Source: Nitrospinia bacterium (GTDB lineage: Bacteria; Nitrospinota; Nitrospinia; Nitrospinales; JAJDAT01). From it: a stretch of 64,000 bases of DNA. Shown here one piece after another: positions 8,692-17,661 of the stretch; positions within the stretch are counted from its first letter, which is position 1; each line of letters opens with the position of its first letter. The DNA lies in assembly GCA_029261715.1 (NCBI GenBank), contig JAJDAT010000047.1, positions 114,540-178,539 on the forward strand. Reading direction: 5' to 3'. The notes below the pieces were generated by a model, which worked only from the letters and a program-made list of their open reading frames with translations, searched no databases and was not told where the DNA came from. A program made the position numbers and the translations under genes.

Positions 8692-11268
8692 TTAAGCAAG
8701 AGCCTCATTTTCAATAGTTTCCCTAAAACCTTTGCCAGGTCCTAGAGGTTTAAAAGCAATGATAAGAATAGGCAGAAGAGTTAAATTGTTAATTAAAGCG
8801 ACCACCATCGCAACTCCGGTTAATAGTCCAAAGTAGATCGTTGGAATAAAGTCAGAAAAAGTAAGAATAGAAAAACCTACCGTAACGGTGATCGATGTAT
8901 AATAAATTGCTTTTCCTATACTACTGTGGCAGCGATTCGCTGTAGCGGAGTAATCGCAGTCCTCAGGAAACTCTTCCTGGAACCGGTGTATATAGTGAAT
9001 GGAATCGTCTACTGCTATGCCGACAGAGATAGCTGCAATTGTAATCGTCATCATGTCCAGTGGGATACCTAACCACCCCATAATTCCCAATACAAAGCCT
9101 GCTGCCAGAATATTCGGCACAATTGCTAAGCAAGATAATAAAACATTTCTAAATAAAATTATAAACATGGCCAGTATGCTAAAAAACACGGCTCCTAAAG
9201 TTAAAATCTGAGATTTAAAGAGGCTCTGTAGCATATTGTTGTACAGCTCTACCATTCCGGTTAGATGCACGTCATTTTCGGAGAATTTTTGCTCATCCAC
9301 TAAATAGCGTGTTATTTTTTCCAAAAGCTCTTTTCTTTTTAAGCTTGGGTCTGAGTCAATTAAACGCATCGTGATTCTGATTTGATTCGCGTCTTCAGAT
9401 AAATAAGGAGACAAAAGAGCGCTTTTTACGTCGGCCGGAATCAATTTGCGAATGAGCGCTAAATCATAATCGTCTGGCATCTTTTCGTCGTTGAGTTGAC
9501 GAAAAACTTTCATCGAAGTGGCAATTGACTGGACTTTTCCTACTTGTGGTATGTTTTCCAGGTAGTCGTGAATAGCTTCTACCTTTAACAAGGGCTCTGG
9601 GTGAAACCAAAAGTTTTCGTCTAGAGTTTGATCTGGTTTGTTTTTTTCCTCACCAAAAGGATCTTCAAAAGGATCTTCAGAAAAAGGGTCTTCAAAGGGA
9701 TCTTCCATCGAGTTTTCTGTCTGACTTTTTAAAGAATCCAAATAGTCATAAAATTCCTGGTCGGCATCAATAATAATATCTAGAGGAGTTGTTCCGCCTA
9801 ATTCTTTATCGATTGTAAGCATGCCTTGATGGATTTCTGTGGTGCTTTTAAAGTAATCGATGAAACGGTTTTCCACTTCTAATTTTGAAATTCCGATTAT
9901 GCTTAGAACTGCTAATAACCCTGAGCCAACAAAAATCGTTTTGCGTCGTTTTTGAGAAAAGGAGCCAATCGCTTCCGTCATTTTTCTCGTTGGGTCGATG
10001 TTAGAACCGGGCTTATCTGGCGATAGCAGACCTAATACTGTTGGAAAGAAAATAAAGTTTAAAGTAAATGCCAACATAACCCCTATAGTCATCATCCATC
10101 CAAAGTCAATTACAGGACGAATCCCACTCACGACTAAAGAACTAAATGCGACTGCTGTTGTCAACGCTGTGTAGAAACAGGGGAGGGCCATATCTGTTGC
10201 AGATTGAAAAACAAGAGTCTTATGATCTGCTTCAGGATGTTCTGCATGCAAGTCTCTGTATCGTACAATTAAATGAATGGTCAATGCCATCGTTATAATT
10301 AAAAGAATCGATACAAAGTTCGAAGAAATGACCGTAACTTTCCAATCGAATAGACCGAGATATCCAAGCATTACAAAAGCTGAAATAAAGCAGCATGCCA
10401 TTGGCAAAGCGATCCATCTAAGCTTTTTAAAGAAAAAAGCTAGAGCGACAATCAAAAAAATCAAGACGCCAACTCCAAACACGCTTAAATCGTGGCGTAT
10501 GAACCGAATCATGTCGGAAGTAATCATTCCAACCCCGCCAAGAAACATCTCGGCTTTATCTCGATAATGGCTCATTATTTCGCGGATAAGATCGATTTCT
10601 TTTTCTTGTCGTTCATTGACAAAGTTGTGGTAAAAACTAAACTCTTTAATTACCTTTTTGTATTCTTTTTGTTCTTCTTCTGTAAGATTATTTGCGTTGG
10701 ATTTTTCTCGAAGATCGTCGCGTTTGTAGAGTAAGTCGTAATATTTTTGATCTCTTTTGAAAACGATCTGAAGAACGGTTGTGTTGCCGTCTTTGCTCAT
10801 TAAGAGGTTTTTATAAATTGGGCTTTCTGAAAATTCTTTGCGAACAAGTTCTTTATCTATTCCTGGAGATTCTAAAGTTCTTATATCTGAAGAAAGTTTA
10901 GAAATTCGGACCTTGGGGCTGTTAAGGAGAGGAACGTCCAAAATAGTATTTACTTTTGAAACTCTAGGAATCTTTGCCAAATCGTTTCGCAATGCTTTAA
11001 TTGCGGAGAGTGTCGTTTCCGACATCATATCTTGATTTGGTTTGAAAGTAATAAGGAGAAAATCGTCTCCTCCATATTGTTTAGAGACGTGTCTGTAGTA
11101 GTCCAGCGATGGGTCGTTTTCTAAAACTAATGATTCAGCAGACGCATCCAGTCTAAAGTTTCCAACGCCTAAACCAACACCTGCAATCAAAAGAGATAAA
11201 AATATAAGTGAAGCCCACGGGTAGTCTAAAATTAATTTTTTATAGATACTGGAAAGGCGGGGTTTCAT
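8692..11268 (-). CDS. MMPL/RND-family lipid exporter
   Basis: An 858-residue inner-membrane transporter of the hydrophobe-exporter branch of the RND superfamily. It has the expected duplicated plan. TM1 (residues 18-36) is followed by a large periplasmic loop, TM2-TM6 (about 260-415) and TM7 (443-461). A second periplasmic loop (about 465-680) precedes the last TM cluster, which contains the SVGIAVDDSIHYIHRF motif typical of MMPL proteins. It is followed by the MlaC-like gene, so lipid or hopanoid-like export to the outer membrane is likely. An EDPF micro-repeat sits in the second periplasmic loop. The substrate is not determinable from sequence. Confidence 0.88.
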   Translation of the reverse strand: MKPRLSSIYKKLILDYPWASLIFLSLLIAGVGLGVGNFRLDASAESLVLENDPSLDYYRHVSKQYGGDDFLLITFKPNQDMMSETTLSAIKALRNDLAKIPRVSKVNTILDVPLLNSPKVRISKLSSDIRTLESPGIDKELVRKEFSESPIYKNLLMSKDGNTTVLQIVFKRDQKYYDLLYKRDDLREKSNANNLTEEEQKEYKKVIKEFSFYHNFVNERQEKEIDLIREIMSHYRDKAEMFLGGVGMITSDMIRFIRHDLSVFGVGVLIFLIVALAFFFKKLRWIALPMACCFISAFVMLGYLGLFDWKVTVISSNFVSILLIITMALTIHLIVRYRDLHAEHPEADHKTLVFQSATDMALPCFYTALTTAVAFSSLVVSGIRPVIDFGWMMTIGVMLAFTLNFIFFPTVLGLLSPDKPGSNIDPTRKMTEAIGSFSQKRRKTIFVGSGLLAVLSIIGISKLEVENRFIDYFKSTTEIHQGMLTIDKELGGTTPLDIIIDADQEFYDYLDSLKSQTENSMEDPFEDPFSEDPFEDPFGEEKNKPDQTLDENFWFHPEPLLKVEAIHDYLENIPQVGKVQSIATSMKVFRQLNDEKMPDDYDLALIRKLIPADVKSALLSPYLSEDANQIRITMRLIDSDPSLKRKELLEKITRYLVDEQKFSENDVHLTGMVELYNNMLQSLFKSQILTLGAVFFSILAMFIILFRNVLLSCLAIVPNILAAGFVLGIMGWLGIPLDMMTITIAAISVGIAVDDSIHYIHRFQEEFPEDCDYSATANRCHSSIGKAIYYTSITVTVGFSILTFSDFIPTIYFGLLTGVAMVVALINNLTLLPILIIAFKPLGPGKGFRETIENEALA
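9652..9705 (-). repeat. EDPF micro-repeat inside the MMPL exporter
   Basis: Residues 522-539 of the exporter read EDPFEDPFSEDPFEDPFG: four near-identical EDPF units, with the codons for each unit also nearly identical. It is an acidic insertion in the second periplasmic loop. The DNA similarity suggests recent slippage expansion. Confidence 0.85.
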
Positions 11269-11484
11269 TTAATTCAAGTTCTTATAGGAAGGGGAAAAAT
11301 TAATGAGAAATTATTCTATAGTTGAGGAGGCTAGGGCTGTAATTTTAAGAACTGTTAAAATAAATCGTATTTTAATATTTAAATTCAATAATTGAAAGTT
11401 GGACTTTATTCAAAAATTAATGTTTAAATTATATTAACTCAAAAAAAGAGAGCAAGGTGAAATTTGTGCCGTTTTTGTGAAGAT

Positions 11485-12369
11485 ATGTTCAGGTTATTGA
11501 GTCTGTCACTTTTGCTATGTCTCCTTATTGGAAGTCCAAGCGCTGTAGAGGCTTCAAAAAAGGGATCGTTAGATAACCCTGTGAAGATGATTTTTGTGCC
11601 TTCTGGAGATTCTCAGGCAATCCTTACCGAAGGTTCGGAGATTGCGGATTTACTTTCCAAAAAAACGGGATTGTCGGTAAAAGCCAAAGTTGCGACAAGT
11701 TATGCTGCCGCAATCGAAGCTATAGGAGCAAATAAAGTCGATATTGCTTGGTTAGCTACTTTTAGCTATGTTTTAGCTAAAGAAAAGTATGACGTTGACT
11801 TGTTGTTAATAGTTTCTAGGTTTGGTAGTCCTACTTATCGAGGCCAGATTATCGTTAAAGAAGATAGTAATATTAAAACGTTAAACGATTTAAAAGGAAA
11901 ACGTATGGCGTTTGTCGATCCTGCCTCTACTTCCGGTCACATCTTTCCCAAAACCTTGTTGCTCTCTAAGGGTATTTCTCCTGAAAAGTTTTTTTCTAAA
12001 TCGGTGTTCGCGGGTTCTCATAATGCCGTTATCTTTTCTATTTTAAAAGGGGAAGTGGATGCAGGCGCTACCTATGATGATGCCCGAGCGGCGGTAGCAA
12101 AAGGATATCCAGAAGTATATAAACAGACAAGGGTTTTAGCTTATACAAAAGATATTCCTAACGATACGGTATGCGCTTCTAAAGACCTGGATCCAGTTAT
12201 TAAAGAAAAAATAAAAAATGGTCTCCGAAACTTATCTAAAGATCCTAAGGGATCGATAGCTTTAAAAAGAATTTATGGAATTAGCGAGTTGATAGATTTT
12301 GACGCATTATTTGATCCTGTCCGGAAGGCTCGGAGATTACTGAAGCTCGATTCTAAAAATCTTAAATAG
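11485..12369 (+). CDS. Phosphonate/phosphite-type ABC transporter substrate-binding protein (PhnD family)
   Basis: A periplasmic binding protein, about 294 residues from the chosen ATG. That start gives a classical signal peptide (MFRLLSLSLLLCLLIGSPSAVEA). A TTG seven codons upstream at 11464 has AAGGTGA just before it and is the alternative start. The PhnD-like core is clear: PVKMIFVPSGDSQAI, ANKVDIAWLATFSYVLA, DLKGKRMAFVDPASTSGHIFP and VDAGATYDDARAAV. The S/T-S-G-H segment resembles the anion-binding loop of PhnD/PtxB proteins. It precedes an ABC ATPase gene. Phosphonate, phosphite and phosphate are all possible ligands. Confidence 0.85.
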   Translation: MFRLLSLSLLLCLLIGSPSAVEASKKGSLDNPVKMIFVPSGDSQAILTEGSEIADLLSKKTGLSVKAKVATSYAAAIEAIGANKVDIAWLATFSYVLAKEKYDVDLLLIVSRFGSPTYRGQIIVKEDSNIKTLNDLKGKRMAFVDPASTSGHIFPKTLLLSKGISPEKFFSKSVFAGSHNAVIFSILKGEVDAGATYDDARAAVAKGYPEVYKQTRVLAYTKDIPNDTVCASKDLDPVIKEKIKNGLRNLSKDPKGSIALKRIYGISELIDFDALFDPVRKARRLLKLDSKNLK

Positions 12370-12430
12370 AATTAATAAAATTCGAATACTTTTTTATTTG
12401 TTTAATAGTTTGATTTTGAAAATATGAAAA

Positions 12431-13192
12431 ATGCCTAACGCTCAAAAACATTCCGTTTTGCTGAAAGTCGAACAGCTTAGTAAAACATTCCCGAGTGGCG
12501 TTAGCGCTTTAAACTCAGTTTCGTTTGAGGTTCGGCAAGGCGACTTTATAGTGGTCTTAGGGAAAAGTGGGTCAGGGAAATCGACTTTGTTGAGATGTGT
12601 TAATAGATTAGTTGAGCCAACATCGGGGAAAATCGTTTTCCAAGAACAAGATGTCGCTAAACTTCCTCCAAAATTCTTACGCCAAGCTCGGAGAAAAATA
12701 GGCTTTGTTTTTCAAGATTATAATTTGGTGAACCGATCTTCAGTCATTTCTAATGTTCTTTCAGGTAGACTTGGATATACCAACTCTTTGGCAAGTCTGA
12801 TTAACCATTTTTCTGATGAGGATAAGCTGAGAGCTCTTGAAAACCTTGGACGAGTCGACATTGCTCAAAAAGCATATGATCGTGCCGATACTCTAAGCGG
12901 AGGTCAAAGGCAAAGAGTTGGAGTTGCTCGCGCTTTAATGCAAGAGCCTGTCTTGATTTTAGCCGACGAACCTGTCTCTAGTTTGGACCCATCCTTGGCT
13001 AGATCGATATTAGGGATTTTAAAAAAAATAAACGAAAACGATAAGACTGCAATTATTTGTAATTTACACCAACCCGAATTAGCAAAGGAATTTGCAAATC
13101 GCATATTAGTTTTAGAAGAAGGGCAATTGGTTTTTGACGGAACTCCTGATGAATTAGGAGAGTCTTTCAACGAAGGGATTTATAAAAATTAA
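12431..13192 (+). CDS. phnC: Phosphonate-type ABC transporter ATP-binding protein
   Basis: The ATPase subunit of a phosphonate-type importer, 253 residues, the usual PhnC length. It has Walker A GKSGSGKST, the Q-loop FVFQDYNLV, the ABC signature LSGGQRQRVGVARAL, Walker B VLILADEP followed by VSSLDP, and an H-loop in CNLHQPELA. The segment FQDYNLVNRSSVISNVLSGRLGYT is characteristic of PhnC. It lies 61 bp after the binding-protein gene. No PhnE permease follows: the next gene is on the opposite strand, so the transporter is incomplete within this locus. Confidence 0.88.
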   Translation: MPNAQKHSVLLKVEQLSKTFPSGVSALNSVSFEVRQGDFIVVLGKSGSGKSTLLRCVNRLVEPTSGKIVFQEQDVAKLPPKFLRQARRKIGFVFQDYNLVNRSSVISNVLSGRLGYTNSLASLINHFSDEDKLRALENLGRVDIAQKAYDRADTLSGGQRQRVGVARALMQEPVLILADEPVSSLDPSLARSILGILKKINENDKTAIICNLHQPELAKEFANRILVLEEGQLVFDGTPDELGESFNEGIYKN

Positions 13193-13287
13193 AGATTCTT
13201 TATAGAAAAAGTATTTCCAGATTAGTTGAGAATAAACCACAAAGAAGACGATAGCTGGTTATTTGAGGCGTTGTCTCTGAATGAATC

Positions 13288-14160
13288 TCAACTAGTGTTT
13301 TTTTGGCGGATATAGTATTCCGCAATTTTCCCACCCCCAATCATTTTATTAAATAGATATGCGATATTGAATATTAATATTAAAATTTTGTTTTTTGTAA
13401 ATCGACTAGCCACTGTTTCAGTAAAACGGTGATGAATTACTGACCACCATTTCTTTTCTAAAATAGTGAACATTGCGCGTTTTGAAAAGTTCCAGTAATG
13501 TGGAAAACTAGTATTTTCAGACCCAAAACATTTAACTAGTATTTTCTTATGCCAATCTAGAGAAATATGTCTCAAAAAATCTGTAACTAGATTATAGATG
13601 TCCCATCGATTGTTTACCCTCAAATAGATTGTTCCTGAAGGAGTTAAAGCAAAGTTCAATTTCTCCAAAACTTCAAAAGGAAATTGTAAGTGTTCAAAGG
13701 AGTCCCAGAAAGTAATTACATCAAATGGCTTCAATTTGTTGATCTGAAGATCTTCTATTGGGGAGATTATTATTCTTTGGCGTATTTTTTCAGGGAAAAA
13801 TGGCTGTAAATTACTATCGATTTCAACACCGCTGCAATCATGTCCTCGTGATACAGAGTATTCAATAAACCCTCCTGCACCGCATCCTATATCCAATATT
13901 CTGAGTTTTCTATTTGGGTAAAGGTTTTCAAAATAGGAGAAAAAATCTTGATAGGGCTCATATGTGTTTGGCGCTCCTATGCTTTTTTTAGACATATAAT
14001 GTGCATTAATGGATTCGGTTTGGGCCATACGTTTTGGTATATTACCTTCAGCTCGTTGCAATCGACAGCGTGAGCATGTAAGTATTTGATAACTTCCAAG
14101 GTTAATTATTTTTATTTTTTTGGATTGGCAAGCAACGCAATTCAAAACTTCTGAAATCAT
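13288..14160 (-). CDS. Class I SAM-dependent methyltransferase with N-terminal zinc ribbon
   Basis: A 290-residue protein. The N-terminus has two CxxC pairs (Cys8/Cys11 and Cys29/Cys32), a likely zinc ribbon. A class I methyltransferase domain follows, with the SAM-binding loop LRILDIGCGAGGFIEYS and a post-loop acidic residue in GVEIDSN. This layout occurs in methyltransferases of surface-polysaccharide gene clusters, but the acceptor is unknown. The gene stands alone, with about 280 bp separating it from the glycosyltransferase gene upstream. The region around it is noticeably A/T-rich. Confidence 0.78.
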   Translation of the reverse strand: MISEVLNCVACQSKKIKIINLGSYQILTCSRCRLQRAEGNIPKRMAQTESINAHYMSKKSIGAPNTYEPYQDFFSYFENLYPNRKLRILDIGCGAGGFIEYSVSRGHDCSGVEIDSNLQPFFPEKIRQRIIISPIEDLQINKLKPFDVITFWDSFEHLQFPFEVLEKLNFALTPSGTIYLRVNNRWDIYNLVTDFLRHISLDWHKKILVKCFGSENTSFPHYWNFSKRAMFTILEKKWWSVIHHRFTETVASRFTKNKILILIFNIAYLFNKMIGGGKIAEYYIRQKNTS

Positions 14161-14444
14161 TTTTCTAACCTTTCTCTCAATTGTGAGCTAGTAGAAGTAG
14201 ATTATTTTTACTTGGTTTTCGTTGATCTTTGGAGCGGCGGGGTTAAGGATTAATAAGTATTTGGGGTGATTTAACAGCATCTTGTGTTTTAATATGACTA
14301 TTCCATTTTAAAATTAACATGGGGTGTACTCCGATAAATTGACATTGCTTTATAAAGCTTAAAAGGAAAAATTTGTTTTCCAACTATCCAATTTACGTGT
14401 CAAAGATCAAATTGAGAAGACTTTGAAAAACGGAAGACCTTAAT

Positions 14445-16409
14445 TTAAGGCATATTAGGTAAAGAGTTACTGATATGTTGTGCGGATTGAAAGAACCTTT
14501 GGGCTTTATCTGGGAAACCTTGAATGTTGAATACAGTTCCTAAGTTGTAGTAAGCCTCGGCCAAATCTGGATTATATTTAAGAGCGTTTTGAAAGTTTTC
14601 TTTTGCTTGTTCAAACTTCCCTTGCCCTAAATGAACCATTCCTAAATTGTTATAGGCGCTTGAGGGATTTTTACTGTATTTTAACGATAATTGAAACTCC
14701 TTTTCTGCGAGGCTAAACTTTTTCGCAAATAAATAAATCCCTCCGAGCTGACTATGAGCTTTTTCATTGTTAGGCTCTTCCTTGAGAATTTTTTTGTAAT
14801 GTTCTGATGCGGTGGCAAAATCTTTTTGCGCGTATAAAATTGATGCCAAAAATATTCGCGCTTCAACAAAATTTTCATCTATCTCTAAAGCTTTTTTACT
14901 AAACTCAATGGCCTTGTTGGTGTCTTTTTTTTGGTAATAAGCTAAGGCGAGATTAAGTGCGGCGCGTCTGTGTACAGGAGGCGTTTCTAATGCTTTTTTA
15001 TAATGCCCTATTGCTTCTTCCAAAAAACCCTTGGTTTCCAAAGCAACCCCATAATCGTTTAACTTAGCGGATCGATTGTCGTTTTTGATGGGACGAAAAA
15101 TAGCAATTGTTAACGCTAGAAATACAATGGCGAGAATTGTCATTTCTCTTTTTGACATCTTTAGTATTTTATTTCGCCCTTCCAAAAGGGCGAATGCGGC
15201 TAGGGGTATCATTGCTGGGACGATTGGAATACGATATCGGGATTTAACAAAGAAAATAATTACAGATAAAGCGTACGAGACAATAAATAAATAAATTCCT
15301 GTAAAGGGAGGAGAGCTCCAACGCCCCCAGTATAAACTGGCAATTGTTAAGATCAAGATGGCTCCATATGGAATAATCCCAATGTGGAGAATGGGCGTAA
15401 ATTGTTTCATAAAGTTGATGTCGTAGTTGTCTCCTTTTTCGCTGTTATTAATGAAAATTAAAAGCTTTTTGATTTGTAAAACAAAAAAATCGAAAGGTTG
15501 TTCTCTAACAAACTTCCATCCTTGGCTCATCCAATAATCAGATACTTCAGACGCTTTCAGAGTTCTTTGTAAAATTATTTCGGCGCGCTTTTTTGAATCG
15601 ATTTCTTCGTAAAACGGAGTGAGACGGATATAACTTGGAGCAATATTATACCCATTTGCAATGGGGTTATTTCCGATGAAAAAATTGAAGCCTGCCGCGC
15701 TGTTTACTAAAACAAAATCTCCGCTGACATAGTAATTGCGAATTGTAAATGGAGTTATGAATAAAGCCGATCCTAAGAGAAAAGCGAGAGTGTTTTTCCA
15801 CCGCAAAGATTTGCGGAGCGGGAAAAAAAAGAACCAGAATGAAAATGCCGCAATTACGATTAAAAAATTGCCTCTAATTGGGACCAAAATTCCCAGTATT
15901 AGACCGCACCAAAAGAAGTTTCGAAAAGTTGGGTTGTCACAGGTTTTAAGAAAAATAACCAGGAAAAGAGACGTCAAAAAAAGGCTTAAGTTTGCTTTTA
16001 GCAAGAATCCTGAATAAAAAATAAAGGCGCCATGAAATGTTGTTAGAGCTGCGCTTAAAAGTCCAATACGTCGGTTAAATAAATGCGTGGAAAAAAGATA
16101 TATAAGCCAAACAGACGCGACTGATAGGATACCTTGTAGAATAAGGATAAGCCCAATTTTGACTCCAAAGATTTCATAGAAAAATGCGAGAAAATATTGG
16201 TAAAGAGGCGCCATAAAGAAAACAGAATCGCCTATCCACCCTTGGTCCAAAATTTTGAGAGCTTCTTTGTGATACCAGGCCGCATCAACTAAAGGAACTT
16301 GGAAATATGGAGTGCCCATTAATTGATACAAGTAAACGGCATGGAGGCAGAAGGAAATTCCTAAAATCCAACTAAGAGCGCTAGGGAAATTTTTTATGGG
16401 AAATCTCAT
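14445..16409 (-). CDS. GT39/ArnT-like membrane glycosyltransferase fused to TPR repeats
   Basis: A 654-residue integral membrane protein. Residues about 10-430 hold roughly ten or more membrane helices. An acidic motif lies in the first periplasmic loop (QVPLVDAAWYHKEAL), as expected for polyprenyl-phosphate-sugar-dependent glycosyltransferases of the PMT/ArnT superfamily. The C-terminal 220 residues are about five TPR units (EEAIGHYKKALETPPVHRRA, FATASEHYKKILKEEPNNEKA, EQAKENFQNALKYNPDLAEA). It probably transfers a sugar to a protein or lipid at the outer face of the inner membrane, with the TPR part binding the acceptor. The plan resembles eukaryotic TMTC O-mannosyltransferases. The acceptor is unknown. 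Confidence 0.78.
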   Translation of the reverse strand: MRFPIKNFPSALSWILGISFCLHAVYLYQLMGTPYFQVPLVDAAWYHKEALKILDQGWIGDSVFFMAPLYQYFLAFFYEIFGVKIGLILILQGILSVASVWLIYLFSTHLFNRRIGLLSAALTTFHGAFIFYSGFLLKANLSLFLTSLFLVIFLKTCDNPTFRNFFWCGLILGILVPIRGNFLIVIAAFSFWFFFFPLRKSLRWKNTLAFLLGSALFITPFTIRNYYVSGDFVLVNSAAGFNFFIGNNPIANGYNIAPSYIRLTPFYEEIDSKKRAEIILQRTLKASEVSDYWMSQGWKFVREQPFDFFVLQIKKLLIFINNSEKGDNYDINFMKQFTPILHIGIIPYGAILILTIASLYWGRWSSPPFTGIYLFIVSYALSVIIFFVKSRYRIPIVPAMIPLAAFALLEGRNKILKMSKREMTILAIVFLALTIAIFRPIKNDNRSAKLNDYGVALETKGFLEEAIGHYKKALETPPVHRRAALNLALAYYQKKDTNKAIEFSKKALEIDENFVEARIFLASILYAQKDFATASEHYKKILKEEPNNEKAHSQLGGIYLFAKKFSLAEKEFQLSLKYSKNPSSAYNNLGMVHLGQGKFEQAKENFQNALKYNPDLAEAYYNLGTVFNIQGFPDKAQRFFQSAQHISNSLPNMP

Positions 16410-16705
16410 AATAAAAATAAGATTTAATTATAGATGCCAGCAGTTTGGAGTTGTCTTAACTGAGAGAACTTTTGGAGAAGTGTGGATATGAAAATGAAGT
16501 AAAATATTGTGAGGGTTTGGAAAAGTCATTTCCAAAAATGTGGAATTCTTTTCTAACAGACCCTTTAGTCGTTTTAAAGATAGCAAATATTTAAGGAAAC
16601 GGCTAATTTCCCAAAATTAAGTCGGTCTTTAAAAATCCAGACTTACGAAGAGCCCAGCCTTTAAAACTATTATTTAGTTACTTTTTATCCATTTTATGAG
16701 GGCAT

Positions 16706-17020
16706 ATGTTGAAAAAACAATTTTTAAAAACTTTGAGTTTGGCCTTTTTTTTATTTTTATGTGTTGGAGTAAACCTTGTTGTGGCAGAAGGTAGCGCTGT
16801 TGATTTTTCTGGAAAAGTTAAGAAAGTGTTGGTTGATAAAAGTAAAGTTGGAATTAAAGATCCAAAAACGAAAAAGCGGTTTATTCTGGTGATTAATGGT
16901 GAATCGAAATTGAAAGGATTTTCTTCAATAAAAGATATTAAAAAGGGGGATTTAGTAGAAGGGCAGTATGTTGTGACATCAGATGGGAAATATATCGCTC
17001 AAGAGTTAATCAAGAAGTAG
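16706..17020 (+). CDS. Small secreted protein, OB-fold-like
   Basis: A 104-residue protein with a clear signal peptide (residues 1-26, LSLAFFLFLCVGVNLVVAEG). The short beta-rich mature domain reads SGKVKKVLVDKSKVGIKDPK, then KGDLVEGQYVV and DGKYIAQEL. The pattern resembles small periplasmic beta-barrel domains of the DUF5666 type, but I cannot name a family. ATGAGGGCAT before the ATG provides a weak ribosome site. No operon partner is evident. Confidence 0.62.
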   Translation: MLKKQFLKTLSLAFFLFLCVGVNLVVAEGSAVDFSGKVKKVLVDKSKVGIKDPKTKKRFILVINGESKLKGFSSIKDIKKGDLVEGQYVVTSDGKYIAQELIKK

Positions 17021-17188
17021 CTAGATTATTCGATTAAGCATAAAAAAATAAGTGTAAACGTCTGTTAAGAATTTTTATTAAATATTTGATTTAATTCGCT
17101 CTGGGCTGAGTTAATGTTTTTTATTTTTCATAACTCTCTTTACCGATAGCTTGAATTGACTTAGAATGAGAAAAAAAATGAGGAAAAA

Positions 17189-17620
17189 ATGGAAATAAAA
17201 TCAAAAGAGTTAGCTAACAAAATTGAATCTCCTAAAGTTCTAAGATCATTTGGGATTCTTATGGGGAGCGTTTTTTCAATTGTATCCATAGTTTTATTTC
17301 TTAAAGGCGCAAAATGGTGGGTGTGTGGTTTTGGGAGTATCGCTCTTATTTTTTTTGGTTTGGCGTTTTTTGCTCCACTGTTCTTGAATACATTTCATCG
17401 TAAGTGGATGCGCTTTGCTGAAGTGCTTGGCGCTTTTAATATGAAGCTTATTTTGGGTTTTGTGTATATGACTTGCTTCTCTTTATTGGGATTGATTTTT
17501 AAAATAATTGGTAAAGATCCAATGAAAAGGAAGCTTGATCCTAAGGCAGAATCATATTGGGTAGATCACGAAATTGTCGGTTCTGATGACGGATTAAAAC
17601 GTTATGAAAGACAATATTGA
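17189..17620 (+). CDS. SxtJ-family membrane protein
   Basis: A 143-residue inner-membrane protein with three predicted helices (residues about 22-40, 43-62 and 85-105). The C-terminal signature FKIIGKDPMKRKLDPKAESYW, ending YERQY, matches the SxtJ family. These proteins are often found near polysaccharide or carbamoyltransferase genes; their molecular role is not established. A GAGGAAAAA segment lies just before the ATG. It is 41 bp upstream of the STAS gene and may share its transcript. Confidence 0.72.
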   Translation: MEIKSKELANKIESPKVLRSFGILMGSVFSIVSIVLFLKGAKWWVCGFGSIALIFFGLAFFAPLFLNTFHRKWMRFAEVLGAFNMKLILGFVYMTCFSLLGLIFKIIGKDPMKRKLDPKAESYWVDHEIVGSDDGLKRYERQY

Positions 17621-17661
17621 TTAAGGTTGTTGGGCGGAGTTAAAGCGGTGACTATAATATA

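Noticed and set aside
7934..11268. Naming the MlaC/MMPL pair as HpnM and HpnN
   Set aside because: Both belong to broad families, and no squalene-hopene cyclase or other hpn gene is in the window; the narrower name is not supported.
11303..11395. A 30-codon ATG frame preceded by AGGAAGGGG, upstream of the PhnD-like gene
   Set aside because: Too short and A/T-rich to separate from chance without conservation data; the peptide shows no recognisable pattern.
13223..13294. TAGTTGAG and CTCAACTA inverted repeat at the end of the phnC region
   Set aside because: The arms are only 8 bp and 56 bp apart, and one arm overlaps the stop codon of the methyltransferase gene; probably coincidence.
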